Program-made: the position numbers and the translations under genes | The notes under the pieces: generated by a model | The model's database searches: none | What the model saw: only the letters and a program-made list of their open reading frames with translations | Told to the model about the DNA's origin: nothing | Source: Gymnorhina tibicen | Lineage: Eukaryota; Chordata; Aves; Passeriformes; Artamidae | Assembly (NCBI GenBank): GCA_013399875.1 | Contig: VXAZ01001670.1 | Location: forward strand, 310,001 to 374,000 | Length of the DNA: 64,000 nt | Direction of reading: 5' to 3' | In this document: positions 51,294 to 64,000 of the stretch, piece by piece | Layout: each line of letters starts with the position of its first letter | Numbering within the stretch: position 1 is the stretch's first letter

Positions 51294-51383
51294 CTTTTTC
51301 CTGCAGCCACTCCTCTACAGGCCGGTTATATTTGAAGGGGATTTTCTGTTTTACCATTTGGAACCGTTCACTATCAGTGTTGC
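51294..51383 (-). CDS. NRXN3: NRXN3 splice site 4 (SS4) cassette exon, 90 nt
   Basis: Read on the minus strand this exon has an AG acceptor (TTTAAAG just before it) and a GTAACA donor. It starts and ends in phase 1, so including or skipping it keeps the frame. It encodes the neurexin SS4 insert: [19 protein letters not shown], then [11 protein letters not shown]. Length (90 nt, 30 residues) equals the family's usual insert, and the [12 protein letters not shown] wording is that of neurexin-3 rather than neurexin-1. In the family this insert lies at the rim of LNS6 and selects partners: without it neuroligin and LRRTM binding is favoured, with it cerebellin binding. The acceptor is poor (runs of T broken by AAG and AAAC), which fits regulated use. 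The upstream constitutive exon is not in the window. Confidence 0.96.
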
Positions 51384-54300
51384 CTTTAAAGTTTAAAAAA
51401 AAGCTTAAAAACAATCTGAAAAGTCAATGAAATAGTTAAAACATCCTAGATTTTTTGGGTTTTTTATGACCTTATTTAGCTATAGATAAATAATTGAGCA
51501 TGTGTGTACGTATATATATATTTGAAAAGAAGAGATTTATCTTTAGTAAAGTGGAGAATAGTTATCCATCCAATTGCCTGAAGTTCTGGAAGGTCAAAGA
51601 AATTAAATCCTACAAAAAGATATCTCAGATTCTCCTCAGAGTGTTTGTTTATCCAAATTGGTTAGAAGGCATGTGCAATTTGTCTGCGACGTGAGACCTT
51701 GTGTGAACTCAGTGCCATAAGTTAAAATATTTTGATCAGACTCTAGATCTGATTGCATAAGGACATGGCACAATATGTCAGTCACGTAAACACAGTTAGT
51801 AGTAATTTGATAAACCTTCTTGCACTGGTAAAAGACACGTTTAAGGACTAGAAACCCAGTAAACAGAAAAAAAAGGAAAGGAAGAAAATATAAGAAATTG
51901 ATGCTGAAAGGACGTAATAGAATTACATTTTAAAAAAACCAAAACACCTAAGAATGGAAAGATAAATAGGAAAAAAGGGAAGTAAAATTTGAAAAGGGGA
52001 AGAACTGTTCATGAAGACTGGTGTTCAATTACCAAAGACTTGGGCCAGTTGCCAGAATAAAACAAAAGCTTAGAAACTAATTTAAATAAAAGCAGAAATA
52101 ATTAGCCAAAATAAAATTCTGGCAATTGCAGTTCCATTGTTCCATGTTGATGGATAATAGAATCATCCATAAACGTGTGCTTTGGTGGAAAGCTCTTATT
52201 ACTTGCACAGCACAGAGAGGAACAGGATTCACACAAAGCCTCTGACCAAATTCCCTAGCTACTGGAAAATTGTACAGCTCAGATGGAACCTTTAGTAGAA
52301 AGAAGCAGCTCAGCTTGACAGTGCTAGAAATGACAGTGAGCAAGTGCCATCATTCTGCTTTTTCATTTTCTTCTGCTACAGTCACTTTCTGATTAATTCT
52401 AAGTTTTGCTTCAAGTATTATTTTTACAAAAACTCTTCAGTCAGACAGGCATAAAAGGAGTGCTTTTTTACATGCAACATTATAACGTAGAAAAAGGAGT
52501 AAGCCCGCAACTTACTGAAGAAATACTACCATAAGCAGAAGTTCAGTAGATCAGTTGTGCTGCAATACGTGTTTTGAATTTGCTGAACTGCCTTTAAAGT
52601 CCCACATATAAACATCATAATGGGGCTTCATATTTATTTGGCTTTCTGAAACAGATGCTGTAATCTTTTTTCAATGTAAAGAGACACCAGTGAAAAACAG
52701 AATAATTAAAAACTAAGTCATATAAGTCCAGCCAGTCAAGAGCCGACACTCTCATATTGCAGGGAATCTGACTGGTGAATCTCATGTGTTTGATCATCCT
52801 TACTGCATGGCTGTTGCTCAGAAATGCTGCCAGTCTGTATGAGGTGCCTGCTGACCACAGCTGTGCTCTCCAGCAGCATCTTGGTACTGCTGACTTTCTG
52901 CACCAGGTGAGAGGCACTATAGCAACACACCAGCTATAGTCCCACAAGGATTCACATGACCTAATCTTAGGGAGTATTTGTAAAAATTGTCATCTATGTC
53001 GCTGTAAGCTCAGCTGTAAGGAAAGCAGCAATTTGCAGTTGGGTTAATATCCCCAGCTATTAGGAGCCTTGCTGCTTATTTGGGGCAACAGGTAAAAAAG
53101 AAGCAAAAGCATTTAAGAACAACTTTACTGGCCCAATTACCTTCCTGAAAAGTCATCTACTTTTTACCTTCCATACAACATATTAATTGTGGGAAACTGC
53201 TCTTCCCCACAGTGGAAATATCTAATTAAGCACCAGCTGACACGCATCATTGCTCCAGTTTCTCTGCTGCACCTCAGATGCCTGCCATATACAATTGGTT
53301 ACTCAGATAAACTAGAAGGAAAAGATGAAATTGAAAGCACTCTCAGTCATTTGTCAAGTCATATTTAACAATGTACTGTGGTGATTTGGAGTCACTCACA
53401 GACATTAAGTTACCTTTAAGTACATTCCCAGCTCTCATAATTCATATCAGCACCACCAAAAAGTCAGACCTGTACTTCTATGAATACATATTCCTAAACA
53501 GAAAATTTTAACCATGTTCCATGCAGGATCCAAGAAAAAATTGATAAAGAGGACCTGAGTTAATATAAACAACAAAAACAAAGAAAAAACCCTACCTAAA
53601 GCTAAAGAGACAGTAATATTAACAAAATAATGATATTTGATCAATTTATTAATAATAATCTGATGACTAATGTAAGCTGAGGTCATGCAGATCAGCTGTT
53701 TTTCCAATTTCTTAACCTAAATGACAGCTTCCTTTCCTGAAAGTTCTGCCATTCATTTAAGCCTAGGGCAAACTTACACTCACAGTGCAGGGAAGCAGAC
53801 CCATTGGTCTGGGGAGAACAGAAACAAAATTAAATCAAGCTCACTACAAAAACAATTTCTTTTCTAAGATCAGTTAGCAATGTATTCAGCTTAGACCTTT
53901 TCTCGACACATTAATCCACGCCCACCAAAATAGCTAAATCTCATAAATGCAATCAGAAAAATTCTGCATTTCCTTTAGAATTTTTTTGTTATGTGCAGTG
54001 TGCCTAATTTTTTCTGTGTAAGAAAGGAGTACTAGGTCCTGAAAAATACTCAGGAGGCATTTCAATGGCACTTAAAGATCTAAATTCCTCTTCAAGTTCA
54101 ACCCCTTGAACACTTACAGAAAGGCTGCTACTACATCTATATTGCATGTGATAGACACAGTTTTGGTAGAAATGGGACTTCTTTCCCACTTCATAGAGTG
54201 CATTCTGAGCTAGGACTACTGGTTAGATGAGTGCATTGATATTATAGTGTTGACGGGCAGGCACATTTTCTATAGCCCCAAAGAAATTCTATAACACTAT

Positions 54301-55615
54301 TTACAAGCAACAAGAAACTGCACTGGCTTCATCCAGTACCAGTATGCACATAAGTAACCTTTTACTGGTGGCAATGAGATCTTTCTTCAGAATGAAGAAA
54401 GTTCAGAGGAACACTAGAGTCAGCCAGGGGCTAGCACAGAGTGCTTCTTCCTCTGTGTGAAAGGCTGACCGTAGAAAGGAAAAAATGTGGTAAATTGAAA
54501 TTCCTCAGAAATAGGGCATCTGACAAGAACAGGCCAACAAGACTAAGGTAAAAAACGAAGTGGGACAATCAAAAAAGACATGACAATGAAAAATGGGTTT
54601 CTTATAGTTCTAGACCTTCAAGAAAGCCAGAAATGATAACTATTCCCCACCACAGCTTTAAAAACTGGTTTGTTTTTTTTTTAAATTGGGTTTAATTTTA
54701 TTTTATTATTTTATTATTATGCAGATGTATCAGCAGGATTAAAACACATATAAAAATCATACCTTTAAAAGTGATGAAAAATTGAAGGGCATTAGAAAAT
54801 TCAAATAGGTTTATATTGCAACATTAGTATCTGATCTATTCTTTTTTGGCTTGTTTTTAGATTTTATTGCAGACATAACTAAGAATGATTTTTAAAAACA
54901 TGTGCATGAGAATGTGTTCACTCGTATACCCAATTACAACAGTAAGCTAAAGAACAACTTTTTCATTGTTAAGTGCTTAGAATAGTCATTAAATATAACC
55001 AGTAGAACCACACAGTCCCTAAATTAATACTGACTTGGAGTTGTGCTTTAAAAAATAAACACAACATTTGATATGAGAGCTCAAAAAGGAAATATCATGG
55101 TTTGCAACACGAAGTAACATAAGCTCGGCATGAAGAAAGCTTATTGAACCTCTGACAGCTGAGCCATGATGTGATTAAGGGTGTTTCTTGTCCATCTTCA
55201 TATACAGAAATTTTCAGTAACAATCCTTTTGTGACCTCAATGCAATTTCTTTCTAGAGTTGAATGATACACATATTCAAACAACCCTTTCACATAACTAA
55301 TGTAGATCCTCTCTTTTTTCTTTTTGAGTCCAGATTTGATTCAAGGCTGTTCTTCATAATAGAATACAAAGGATAGAGTAATTTAAATTTATTTCAGAAA
55401 ATAGTCCTAATCCCATCATTCTTCTGCATTCAGAATCCATGTGGGTCTCAAAGGCTGCAGGATACAATTTTTATAGTAAAATAATGTTGTTAGTTTTGCT
55501 ACTTGTGATTTACTAAATATTTTTCCTCCCATAGATTCTAGCTGCTTAAGCGATTCAAGTACCAATAGGAATAGCTCATTTTGAATAAGTTTCCTCTTTC
55601 TTCCTTCATGTGCAT

Positions 55616-55691
55616 AATAAACTCCTGTATATCAATATGACTTAGATATGCTCAATAAACTCCTGTATATCAATATGACTTAGATATGCTC
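55616..55691. repeat. Perfect tandem duplication of a 38-bp unit
   Basis: The unit starting AATAAACTCCTGTATATCAA and ending TATGACTTAGATATGCTC occurs twice head to tail (55616-55653 and 55654-55691) without a mismatch. Either a recent slippage event or an assembly artefact. Confidence 0.93.
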
Positions 55692-58600
55692 AACAACTTA
55701 GCTTCTTCTAAAGAACCGTGCCTCATAAACACATTGTTTCACCTATTTTTATTCCTTTTTCATGTAAAAATTCTAAAACCAACTGTGAAGACTAGGATTA
55801 AAAGAAGTCTTCTGTCCAATTTAGGACTTATATGCACAATTAATAGAAATTCCATTGCATGTGTAAGTTTGTCAACAAACTGATAAGCAATCAGACTTTT
55901 ATGACCTCAAGGATTTTAATGGTAACATTTTGAAGTCTTCTAGATTATTGAATCTTGGTTAACCTGAATATTCAAAATATTTTAAATACCACAGACATTC
56001 CCAAGAACTAAGTATTTTGGAGAGGAATATGGCAGAAGTGCTCCATGTTTTTGGGATTTTTCCAATTATCCCTCTTTTTCCAAAGGAAATGTGGAATCTG
56101 GTCATAAAAATAAGAGCCTACTGGTTAAATATGATCAGTTGCCAGTATTCTGTCTTCTTTCTGAAGCCCTCAGTATCCCTGCTCCACAGACTACACAGAT
56201 AAATAGATTAGATTCACTTTGAACTTTAGCTTTAGATAATCTTCAATTTAGACCAAACTAAAATGGGAAAAAAAAAATTCATGAGAATTTGCTTGTGCTA
56301 ATCACTACTGGCAGCTCCCACAGAAAATACTTTTTACACAGTGCAACTGTCCAGGGCACACGGTTTAAATTTGCTCACGGGCAAAGCAGAATTTTCTTCC
56401 AAAACCCTCCAGTGCTGGAAGATGTTTTTCTTTTCTGCTGATGGTTCCTTTAAGAAAACAAACAACCTTTATTGCATTAAGTTTATTTCTAAGCCAAAAT
56501 GGAATCTTAAGCCAAAGAAAGCACAAGAACAATTGAAGCTCTGAAAAATCTTGCTTCTTGATTATACCTAGATACCAATCATAACGATTTACTGCATCTT
56601 AGGTTTGAAAGAGATAAACTGAAAGGTCCCAGCAAATTGCACTGGGCAGAAAGAAAGTACTTACTTTCAAGTACTGGAATATTAATCCAACACATCCAAT
56701 GATGTGTTGTTAAGTCTGTGAAGATGCTAAAAGGAATACCATAAGAAAACACTAATCTGTCCTAAATTACTGTCAAAGGCTGTCCTATGAAGAAACACTA
56801 CAGAAGCAACATTTTCTTCATTCCTTCTAAGTCTCTGAAAAGAATGAGACATTTTATCTAATGAGCAGTTATTAAATGAAAGATGCTAAAGTGATACTAA
56901 TGATTTAAAGAAACATCTTGAGATCAGTGTTCAAGCTTTAAAATGTTTCCACCATTTTTACCTTATTGTAGATGGAATTTCAGTAAGAGAAGGGCTTGTA
57001 AACAGCTAGTGTTTGATAGCTCAGTTCACCCAGCATCCCTTAATGCCAGCTCCCTTTGAGTTTTTATGGATGCCAATAATCCCACTAAGATTTACACACC
57101 CTTAATTGACATCATCATGGGAGAGCAGTAGCCTGCTACAGCATGAAAAATGTATCTTTGATGGCTAAATCCTCTATTAACATAAACTGACTCAGTTAAA
57201 TTCAACCCCAAAACTCTCCTAGAGCTGATGCTGTGTGGCCTGGAAAAGGAGACTTGCATGCATCATAGAGAAGCTACCATTTTCCCCTAATATCTGATAA
57301 AGGGAACAAAATTTTCCAAAGTGTGCTTGTGATTGGGACACACTGAGACTCTTTAACCACTTCTGTTTTCAGGCAGCCACACTTAAAAACTTTCAGTATA
57401 CTGAACTGCCCCATTTTCACATTTTCTTAAGTACATGTTTTGTTTTAAGTACTACAGAGTACAACCACCATTTGTTCATATTTTGTATTCAATTAGAAAA
57501 TTGAGACAAGTCTGTTAGTAAATGATTAGAATCTATCTGTAAGACTAGACCTTCCTCCATACATAAGAAAGGAATAACAACCCTTACAATCAAGTTTTAG
57601 CATCAGGTCTATTTATGTATAGCTGTTTATTTTGTTGTGTTACTGTAAGAACATATTGTGGTTTATGTTATGTAACACAGGGAATGGTTGCATTAAAATC
57701 CAAAAAGGAAAAAAATCTCTACTTACAGTGGCTTTAGAAAACAACTGAAAAAAGTCCAAGCTTGAAACCACAGATGTGGCTTATACAAAAATGAAACAGG
57801 ATGACCATGCTAAACAAAATAATTACAAGGCAGATTATCTGTAATCTTTCTAACTACCACAAGCTGTCCCTCTAAAAATTCTTGTAAAGCTTCAGTTTTG
57901 CCTTGTATAACAGGAGTGCTATAGAAAATTAATTCAAATTTGGGATTTTATTTCATTTAAGTGGATTGAAAAATAGACAAGTCTTAACATTTTTCAGCTT
58001 TGCTTTAGTTCTTGGATATCATATTTTTTCCTCTGCCTTCACTGTTCAATAAAGTTGCATGTTTTACTATTGAATTTTCATTTTATTTCTTGTCCTCATT
58101 TTCCCTGTAGTCCTGGATGCCCTTGACTTTATTTTCAATTCCCTCTGATCACATTGTTTGCTGGGAGCAACACCTTTTATTCTGTTCATCTCACTATGGA
58201 CTGCAGTTAAAAGCTGACCTTCACAGTGCAACTCTCCTCAGCTCACTGTCCTCATGACAAGTGACAACAAGGTCTTGGTAATATAAATACTAAAAATAAG
58301 AGAGAGAATTAGCAAGCAAGACTCCAACAGTAAAAGTTAGTCAGGCAACTGGAACTGTTCCTAAGTCTCTAGTGCCCCAACCAAAAGCTTTACAATACCA
58401 GCACTCCTTATTTTATCTGATCTTTTTCAGCCTAAAAAACTTGGGGTTCTAATTCAAAGCAAAGCACCATTAAGGTCAAAATCACTGGGAAATTCAGAAA
58501 CAAACTAGCAGATAGGAGTTTAAACGTCTATGCAGGAAGTACAGCTAACGTGGACCACAATGACACTAATAAGACTAAGGAAGACTTGAAGAAGTCATCT

Positions 58601-60439
58601 AATTCAATGCTCTGCCCCAGGACACAATCAGTAACATTTCAACCTCCCTTAGATTAGTCTTTCAATCCTGTTTTGGATGACTGAGAAAATAAGTGTCTTA
58701 CCCTCGATAATCTAACACAGAAGCACAATAGGAGCAAAACAAAAGAAAACTCAGACCAGCAAAGGTGGAAAAAGGTTAATCAAACCTTTTCAAGCATGCA
58801 GAAGAGAAAAAAATATTGTGAAAAATGTGACTCAAGTCTTATTTTACATGGCCACATTATGCTGAATCACTTTAGCCCTATAGAAGCTGAGGCCATGGGG
58901 ATGAAATACAAGCAGTCTGCTTTAGTTCTCATTTGAGCTATGTTGGAAAACTGAACTAGTGTACAGTACAGAGAAAGCAGCTACCAGTTCAAACTCTGCA
59001 AAAATATGAAACAATTTGGGTGTCTACATTACGAGGTGTTTGAAATGTTTTGTAAGGAATGCGTAAATTACTGTATTTTTTCACTGACCAGATCCAAATT
59101 GAGCCCCACGTCAGGCAGCCAAGGCTGAAGTGTCTATTAAAGAAAAACTGAAACTACATTATTGATCTTTCCATTTTAAACAAGAAAAAAAAAATCATTT
59201 TGCAGGAAAAAATCAGAGATTGAAATAAAATCCACTGCTATTGTCCCCACATCCCACTTCTTTGATTCCCTTGTGAAAGGTCAGGATGTGATTTATAGTG
59301 CCCAGTGGGAACAAGCAGCAAAAATCAAATACCAAAAGTGTTTTATTTGTATTTACACATTTTTAATTCTATTAACTCTCATTTATCTAGAGGTTGTTGT
59401 TTATCTGTTTTGTGCATTTGGCAAAGTCAGGACAGAGAAACACTGAATCTAATTAACATATTTGGAGTTAGGCACTGGAGCTACATGAGTGTAGCTATTT
59501 TGCTTCCAGGAGCAATCTGAGACTGAAAACAGCACAGTTGCCTTTGTAGGGTGCATGATCTAAGGTAAGAAAACCTGTGGCTTTATACCTGCTTCTTGAA
59601 GGGGCAGTGGCTCACTACCACAACCCTGCAAACAAGAGCAGCTCAGTTCCAGCAGACTTGCAGTCTCTGCCTTGGTGCTGGCAGCTATGGAGCTGGACTG
59701 GCTCCACTAGAAACCTTCAGATGTTTCTGAATCCCATTTCCTTGTGCACATATTATTAGAGAGACAATATGGGGAGTTAAATATACAAATAGAGATAACG
59801 TGTGCAGTCCTTTCCCATTAATACAGTGCTGACTGTAGGGAAGCTGCTCAGTCAGTAACATTAATGAGAGTAACGCCTATAAGGCCCTTAGTCAAATGTC
59901 ACTGATGAGGACAGGAAAGCTAACCAGTTACAAATAACAGAATGGCAAAAACTCTATGGGAGGGGCAAGTTCTGTAGGGTGAGTGCCAGGAAATAATTAA
60001 GAGCAAGTAAGAAACTGATGAAAGAAGAAATTTATGAAGAAGCACTTCCTATCAAGATTGCATATTAGACAGTGCTACAGTATCCTCAGGGAAATTCTTG
60101 AATTATTTAAAGTTTTACTTGAAAAAGTGGGGGGGATATCACTTTATTACAGAATGGAATAAATGAGAGCAAACAGGCCTTTCTCATTTCTAATTGCTAC
60201 AAATCAGGAAATCAATTCTTCTGTTTGCATCAGTTTAGAAAAAGGAAAAGAGAATTCCAGGATTCTGTAGTAACCCAATAAGTCTTCTCAAAGACAAATG
60301 CTGTTCACAAACTTGTTCCATGACCAAGGGCACCAGCTACTCAATAAGTAGCAAAGATGCAAATTAATTGACCCAGAAAGACTTTCATGTTCAGTGAAAT
60401 GCAGAATATTTTCTATTTAAGTTACCAAAGATAAGGGAA

Positions 60440-60573
60440 ATTGGAGCTTTATCCTCAGTTTACTGATTGGAAAACTGAGCTGCAGAGTGGTAAAAGCATT
60501 ACCCAAGATCACAAAGAAAGGCGTCTCTAAACACAAGGCTGAGATTCATGAACTTCTGACTCCCGGCTCCATG
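60440..60573 (-). mobile_element. MIR-like SINE fragment, reverse orientation
   Basis: CCTCAGTTTACTGATTGGAA, AACTGAGCTGCAGAGTGGTA, CATTACCCAAGATCACAAAG and GAACTTCTGACTCCCGGCTC correspond in order to a reversed MIR. It is the clearest MIR match in the window and ends about 90 bp before the solo LTR. Confidence 0.65.
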
Positions 60574-60663
60574 ACTGGCCCCTTTCATTTCTGACCATCC
60601 TTTCACACAGTTGCTCTACTTCAGTCTGTAGCATTGGATTTTACTGACTTTGTGCTTTCCAGT

Positions 60664-61315
60664 TGTCTTGGGGTGACTGTGCTGTTGTATCCCCTACCAT
60701 TGCTCTATGCGCAGACATGATTCCTGAGCCTTTCTATGCCTTTAAAACTGGATGCAAGAGACAGAGGAAAAAACTGAGCGAACTTTTCAAAACAGTTTGT
60801 GCTTCAAGGGCACAGAGATTAGCTACTTCTGCGGCGGGAAGGGGAAGCACTGCTTCTGGCTTTTCGGTCAGTTTTCTTCAGCTCTGTTTCTTCGGAGAGG
60901 GACGGAGAGTTGAGTTTTTTTTTCTCTTGGGACTTCGTTTTTTTCCCTTCTTCTCTTCTGGACTTGTTCGGAACACCAGAACATCAGAACCCCACCGGGG
61001 GACCTTCCACCGGCCTGGAGGGGGGCCCCCCACGCCAACCCAGCTCCGAGGAGGAGGAGAGAGACCGCACCCACAGAAGGACTCTAAAATCTTTCAGGTT
61101 TTCTCTCCAGAGCGAGAGATTTTATTAGTTAGCATTATTAGTATTGTTTTCCTGTGTGTTTGTTAAATAAATAGTTTTATTTTCTCCTTCACTTTCCTCT
61201 GAGGAAAATTTGTTTTTCCCGAACCCAAGTGGGGGAAGGGGTGGTTTGTAACCTGCCTTCCTTTGAGGAGACGTTCCTTTTGGACGTTTCCCTGAATTTG
61301 GCCTAAACCGTCACA
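60664..61315 (+). mobile_element. Solo LTR of an endogenous retrovirus, 652 bp, with 5-bp target duplication
   Basis: The element begins TGTCTTGGGG and ends GTCACA, so it has the TG...CA termini of an LTR, and it is bracketed by an exact direct repeat CCAGT (60659-60663 and 61316-61320). An AATAAA at 61166-61171 fits a poly-A signal in plus orientation, opposite to NRXN3. The middle (about 60970-61080) is far more GC-rich than the flanks. No gag, pol or env remains, so this is a solo LTR left by recombination between two LTRs. A 5-bp duplication is commonest for class III (ERV-L-like) elements, but I cannot assign a family. The 167-codon open frame across it is not a gene. Confidence 0.85.
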
Positions 61316-61526
61316 CCAGTGCCTTTAGCGAGCAGGAAGAAGGCTGATGCGGATGTATAAACCCCTTCTGTCACTGCATGTCAGCATGTCAACCTGGGAT
61401 TACAGCTGGCACTGTTCTTTCTGCAGGCAATGTGATCAGAAAAGCACAAAGTTGTTGTTCAAGCCTGTGATCCCTCAGGACAGATGTTTGTTTGCTCATT
61501 CTTACTGTGCACACATATGTGTTTAT

Positions 61527-61584
61527 GAGAGAGAGACAGGGACAGAAGGAGAATCAGAGAGAGAGAAAGAGAGAAGAAATAAAA
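61527..61584. repeat. GA-rich microsatellite
   Basis: GAGAGAGACAGGGACAGAAG followed by further GAGA and AGAAAG repeats; imperfect purine tract just beyond the solo LTR. Confidence 0.8.
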
Positions 61585-63518
61585 CATAATGACTCTGTTT
61601 GACCAGGAGAACTGAAATAGAACTAACCCAGGAGAGAAATGTACCTGGACTCTTATACAGTCATGAAGCAGTGGACATAAACAGGTGAGAACAGCTCGAG
61701 ATATCTGAGGATTCAGTCAGGATACACATGCTTGTGTGAACAGTTGTATACTTTGGCATGGAATTGTTAAGAAGACCAAGCTATCAGGATATACCTATAT
61801 CTCTTAGTATGCAATTACTATTCATAGAAAATGGCTGGATGTCAAAGAAATACAGAGAAAAACACATGGATTATATCTATTTTGCACCATAGTATCTCAG
61901 GGACTGGGACTCAAAGGCCTGTGGCAAGTATAGGAATGCAATGCCAATATTTAGGAATATTCCTCAGGCCAGGGTTCTTAATCAGATACCAGGTGAGAAC
62001 AACTAGGCAGCAAGATGCATCAGTGCCCCATGGATACTATATCTTGAAAATATATCACTATATTTTAAGTGATCATTCTGACACAGAGCAAACCTAGGAC
62101 TGGGGAATCATAAAGCTCATTTCTTCATGAGTTTCAGTATATGCCGTACTACCATTGTCAAAGGTTAATACAACTTTTCCTAGGCATTCACGCTGTGTTG
62201 CAAGAATTTATCTTACAAAGAAACCTAGTCAACAGAACTAAGGCCAGAAGAAAGAAATGAGATCTGAGAATCAATATCATCGATGGAAAAAGAGTCAGAG
62301 AAATAGAGAAAAATTACAGATGCCACTAAACTACCTAGGTTTTGGTTTGTTATGGTTTAAATTTGGCTGAGCAATGGGGTCACAGTGCACCAGAATAACT
62401 TCTCCAGCTGCAGGAGTGGGAGTATTTCCACACAATCATGTCTTCCTGAATAAATTAATGAGGGGAAAAAAAGGAACCATTTGCTTTCCACCTGAGAAAT
62501 ACAAATGTGATTACTGTAGATATGATACAAACACATACAGCTTATTTGACTTCATATTTCAGATCAGAAACTAAATGCAATAGTAGGGCAATTTTTTTAG
62601 AAGGACATCTTTTGGGGCATATTTCTGTTGTTACCATGGTGGGTTACTGTAATTCTCTGGAGCATCAGACACTTGACAGGTCTCAGACTCAAGAAGCTTG
62701 ATTAGATGAACAATCAGGCTTTGGGAGGACAGAAGAAAAACCCAAAACCAGTGCCACTGGAAAGAAGTGTCATTTTGACTATTAAAGCGAATTTTCTTCT
62801 GATGTATTTGGCATTCGCCTGTAGATTTGACATACTGGACATCTACTCTAATTCAGGAAGATGTAAGAGTGTTGCTACACTAATTCAGCTAGCAGCAATA
62901 TAATACATATCTCTGTTCTTTTGGACATCATTGACAAAAAACTTTTCCTCAAACTGTCAGTACTTTCTGGTAGTATTTTCTTTACCTAGGCTATAAACAA
63001 GATAAAGTATTTTGGCTAAATTAAAACTAGTATTGCCTCTGTGGCATGTATTTGCATGTTAGAACAACCTTTTATGTGATTGTTTTGTAGCAGTAATAAA
63101 GATTGCTACAGAAGAATGCTCCTTATTCCTCTCCCTTTCCACACATCTCAAGGACTATCTGTGGAATCTTGGGTGGGAATTAGATGGTCACGGCTATTTG
63201 CATGAAGATACTTTTCTGTGTCTATTTCCTTCCTTAGGTAAACTCCTTCTTTCAACCCTATCGCTGTTAAATCATATTGCCCTGTTTGTTTTGCTTCGTT
63301 GCCTTACATGTCTTCATACAGATCCATGCATTTCCCTCTTTCTTAATGCCAGGCTGACAGAAATTCCAGTGCTTGATAGACTGCCACTCACATGGGCTTG
63401 AGGTACTTGGTGAAGTAAAAACTATAGCTCAATCAGAGTGCAGTGTGTCACAAGAGCCCAGATCAGTTTTAAGAAACAAAATAGGAGCAATGGGTACTGG
63501 AAGCCGCAATATAACCAC

Positions 63519-63594
63519 TTTTGTTTGTTTGTTTTGTGGGGGGTTTTTTGTTGTTTTTTGTTTGGTTGGTTGGTTTTTGTTTTTTTTTTTTTTT
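63519..63594. repeat. T/G-rich low-complexity tract
   Basis: TTTG and TTGG repeats with a G-run and a final run of 16-18 T. Slippage-prone sequence; two short frames crossing it are not genes. Confidence 0.85.
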
Positions 63595-64000
63595 CATTTT
63601 CTGTCTTTTCTCTCTTCTGTCCTCAAAAACAGAATTTGGAAGACAGAAAATCCCTACAGCACTTCCATGAAACTCTTTGAGGATGGGGCAAATCGGAAAT
63701 GAACGGTAGCTTCATTTTTTCTGTGGGAAAGCAAAACAGAAAGTACATGGAAGTTAAACTCTTAAGTGTAGTGGCAACATCTATGTAACTTTTATATCAT
63801 GTCAGATCCTATCCCATCATCCAGTATGGAAACACATGCATTAACATGAGTGTTTTTGCACAAAATCCAAAGTATGTTTGTTTGTTGATGACTTCATGTG
63901 TGGAGGTTTATATGTCAGTGGATAGTGGGGACCAAAACTTGAGTGTTCGTATCAGGTAGCCATATTTACCAGTTTTCCAATCCTATAAATATATTATAGA

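Larger units (their letters stand above)
51384..60658 (-). other. NRXN3 intron upstream of SS4 exon
   Basis: No neurexin exon (the preceding one should encode the earlier LNS6 part ending NEHYPTG) is visible. A stretch at 58575-58690 (AGTCATCTAATTCAATGCTC, CTGCCCCAGGACACAATCAG) resembles a very old reverse CR1 fragment. T/A-rich TTTTATTTTATTATT-type sequence lies at 54666-54720. Nothing else recognised. Confidence 0.6.
61321..64000 (-). other. NRXN3 intron beyond the solo LTR, nothing recognised
   Basis: Unique-looking AT-rich sequence with the GA-rich and T/G-rich tracts listed separately. No exon or RNA gene recognised up to the window end. Confidence 0.6.

Noticed and set aside
58575..58690. 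Possible old reverse CR1 fragment
   Set aside because: Only a few short phrases fit; mentioned in the intron entry but not called as an element.
60663..61166. 167-codon plus-strand frame, the longest in the window
   Set aside because: Lies wholly inside the solo LTR, with no resemblance to a retroviral or host protein; it ends at the poly-A signal.
1..64000. CRISPR arrays, operons, tRNA/rRNA genes, phage or defence systems
   Set aside because: No such structure is visible; the window is vertebrate intronic DNA of a single gene.

Overview
The window is vertebrate, almost certainly bird, nuclear DNA: AT-rich, intron-like, with no long open frames. Several CR1 LINE copies (two ending or starting in the typical ATTCTATGA-type tail) and very old CR1-like and MIR-like remnants point to a bird; I cannot name the species. 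Every strong coding signal is on the minus strand and belongs to one gene, neurexin-3 (NRXN3), a presynaptic cell-adhesion receptor that binds neuroligins, LRRTMs and cerebellins.

In transcription order (high to low coordinates): 51384-64000 is part of the intron before splice site 4 (SS4); 51294-51383 is the 90-nt SS4 cassette exon; 45376-45435 is a 60-nt exon-like block, in frame with both neighbours, that I do not recognise from any neurexin; 43770-44077 is the exon for the end of the sixth LNS domain and the start of the Ser/Thr-rich stalk; 1-43769 is the following intron, whose next exon (rest of stalk, transmembrane segment, cytoplasmic tail) is not visible. Below the SS4 donor lies a dense cluster of U(U/A)AA motifs, as expected for STAR-family (SAM68/SLM) splicing control of SS4.

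The rest is intronic. Repeats: CR1 copies at 12930-13775 (+), 13988-14475 (+), 33832-34172 (-), 42516-42960 (-); older CR1-like remnants at 11690-11935, 15860-17300 and 18530-18840; MIR-like fragments; and a 652-bp solo LTR at 60664-61315 with an exact 5-bp target duplication. At 48567-50757 the assembly carries the same stretch twice, the first copy broken by 184 N: most likely a false duplication.

No prokaryotic-type system, CRISPR array or complete non-neurexin gene is present. The most interesting item is the 60-nt candidate cassette exon next to SS4.
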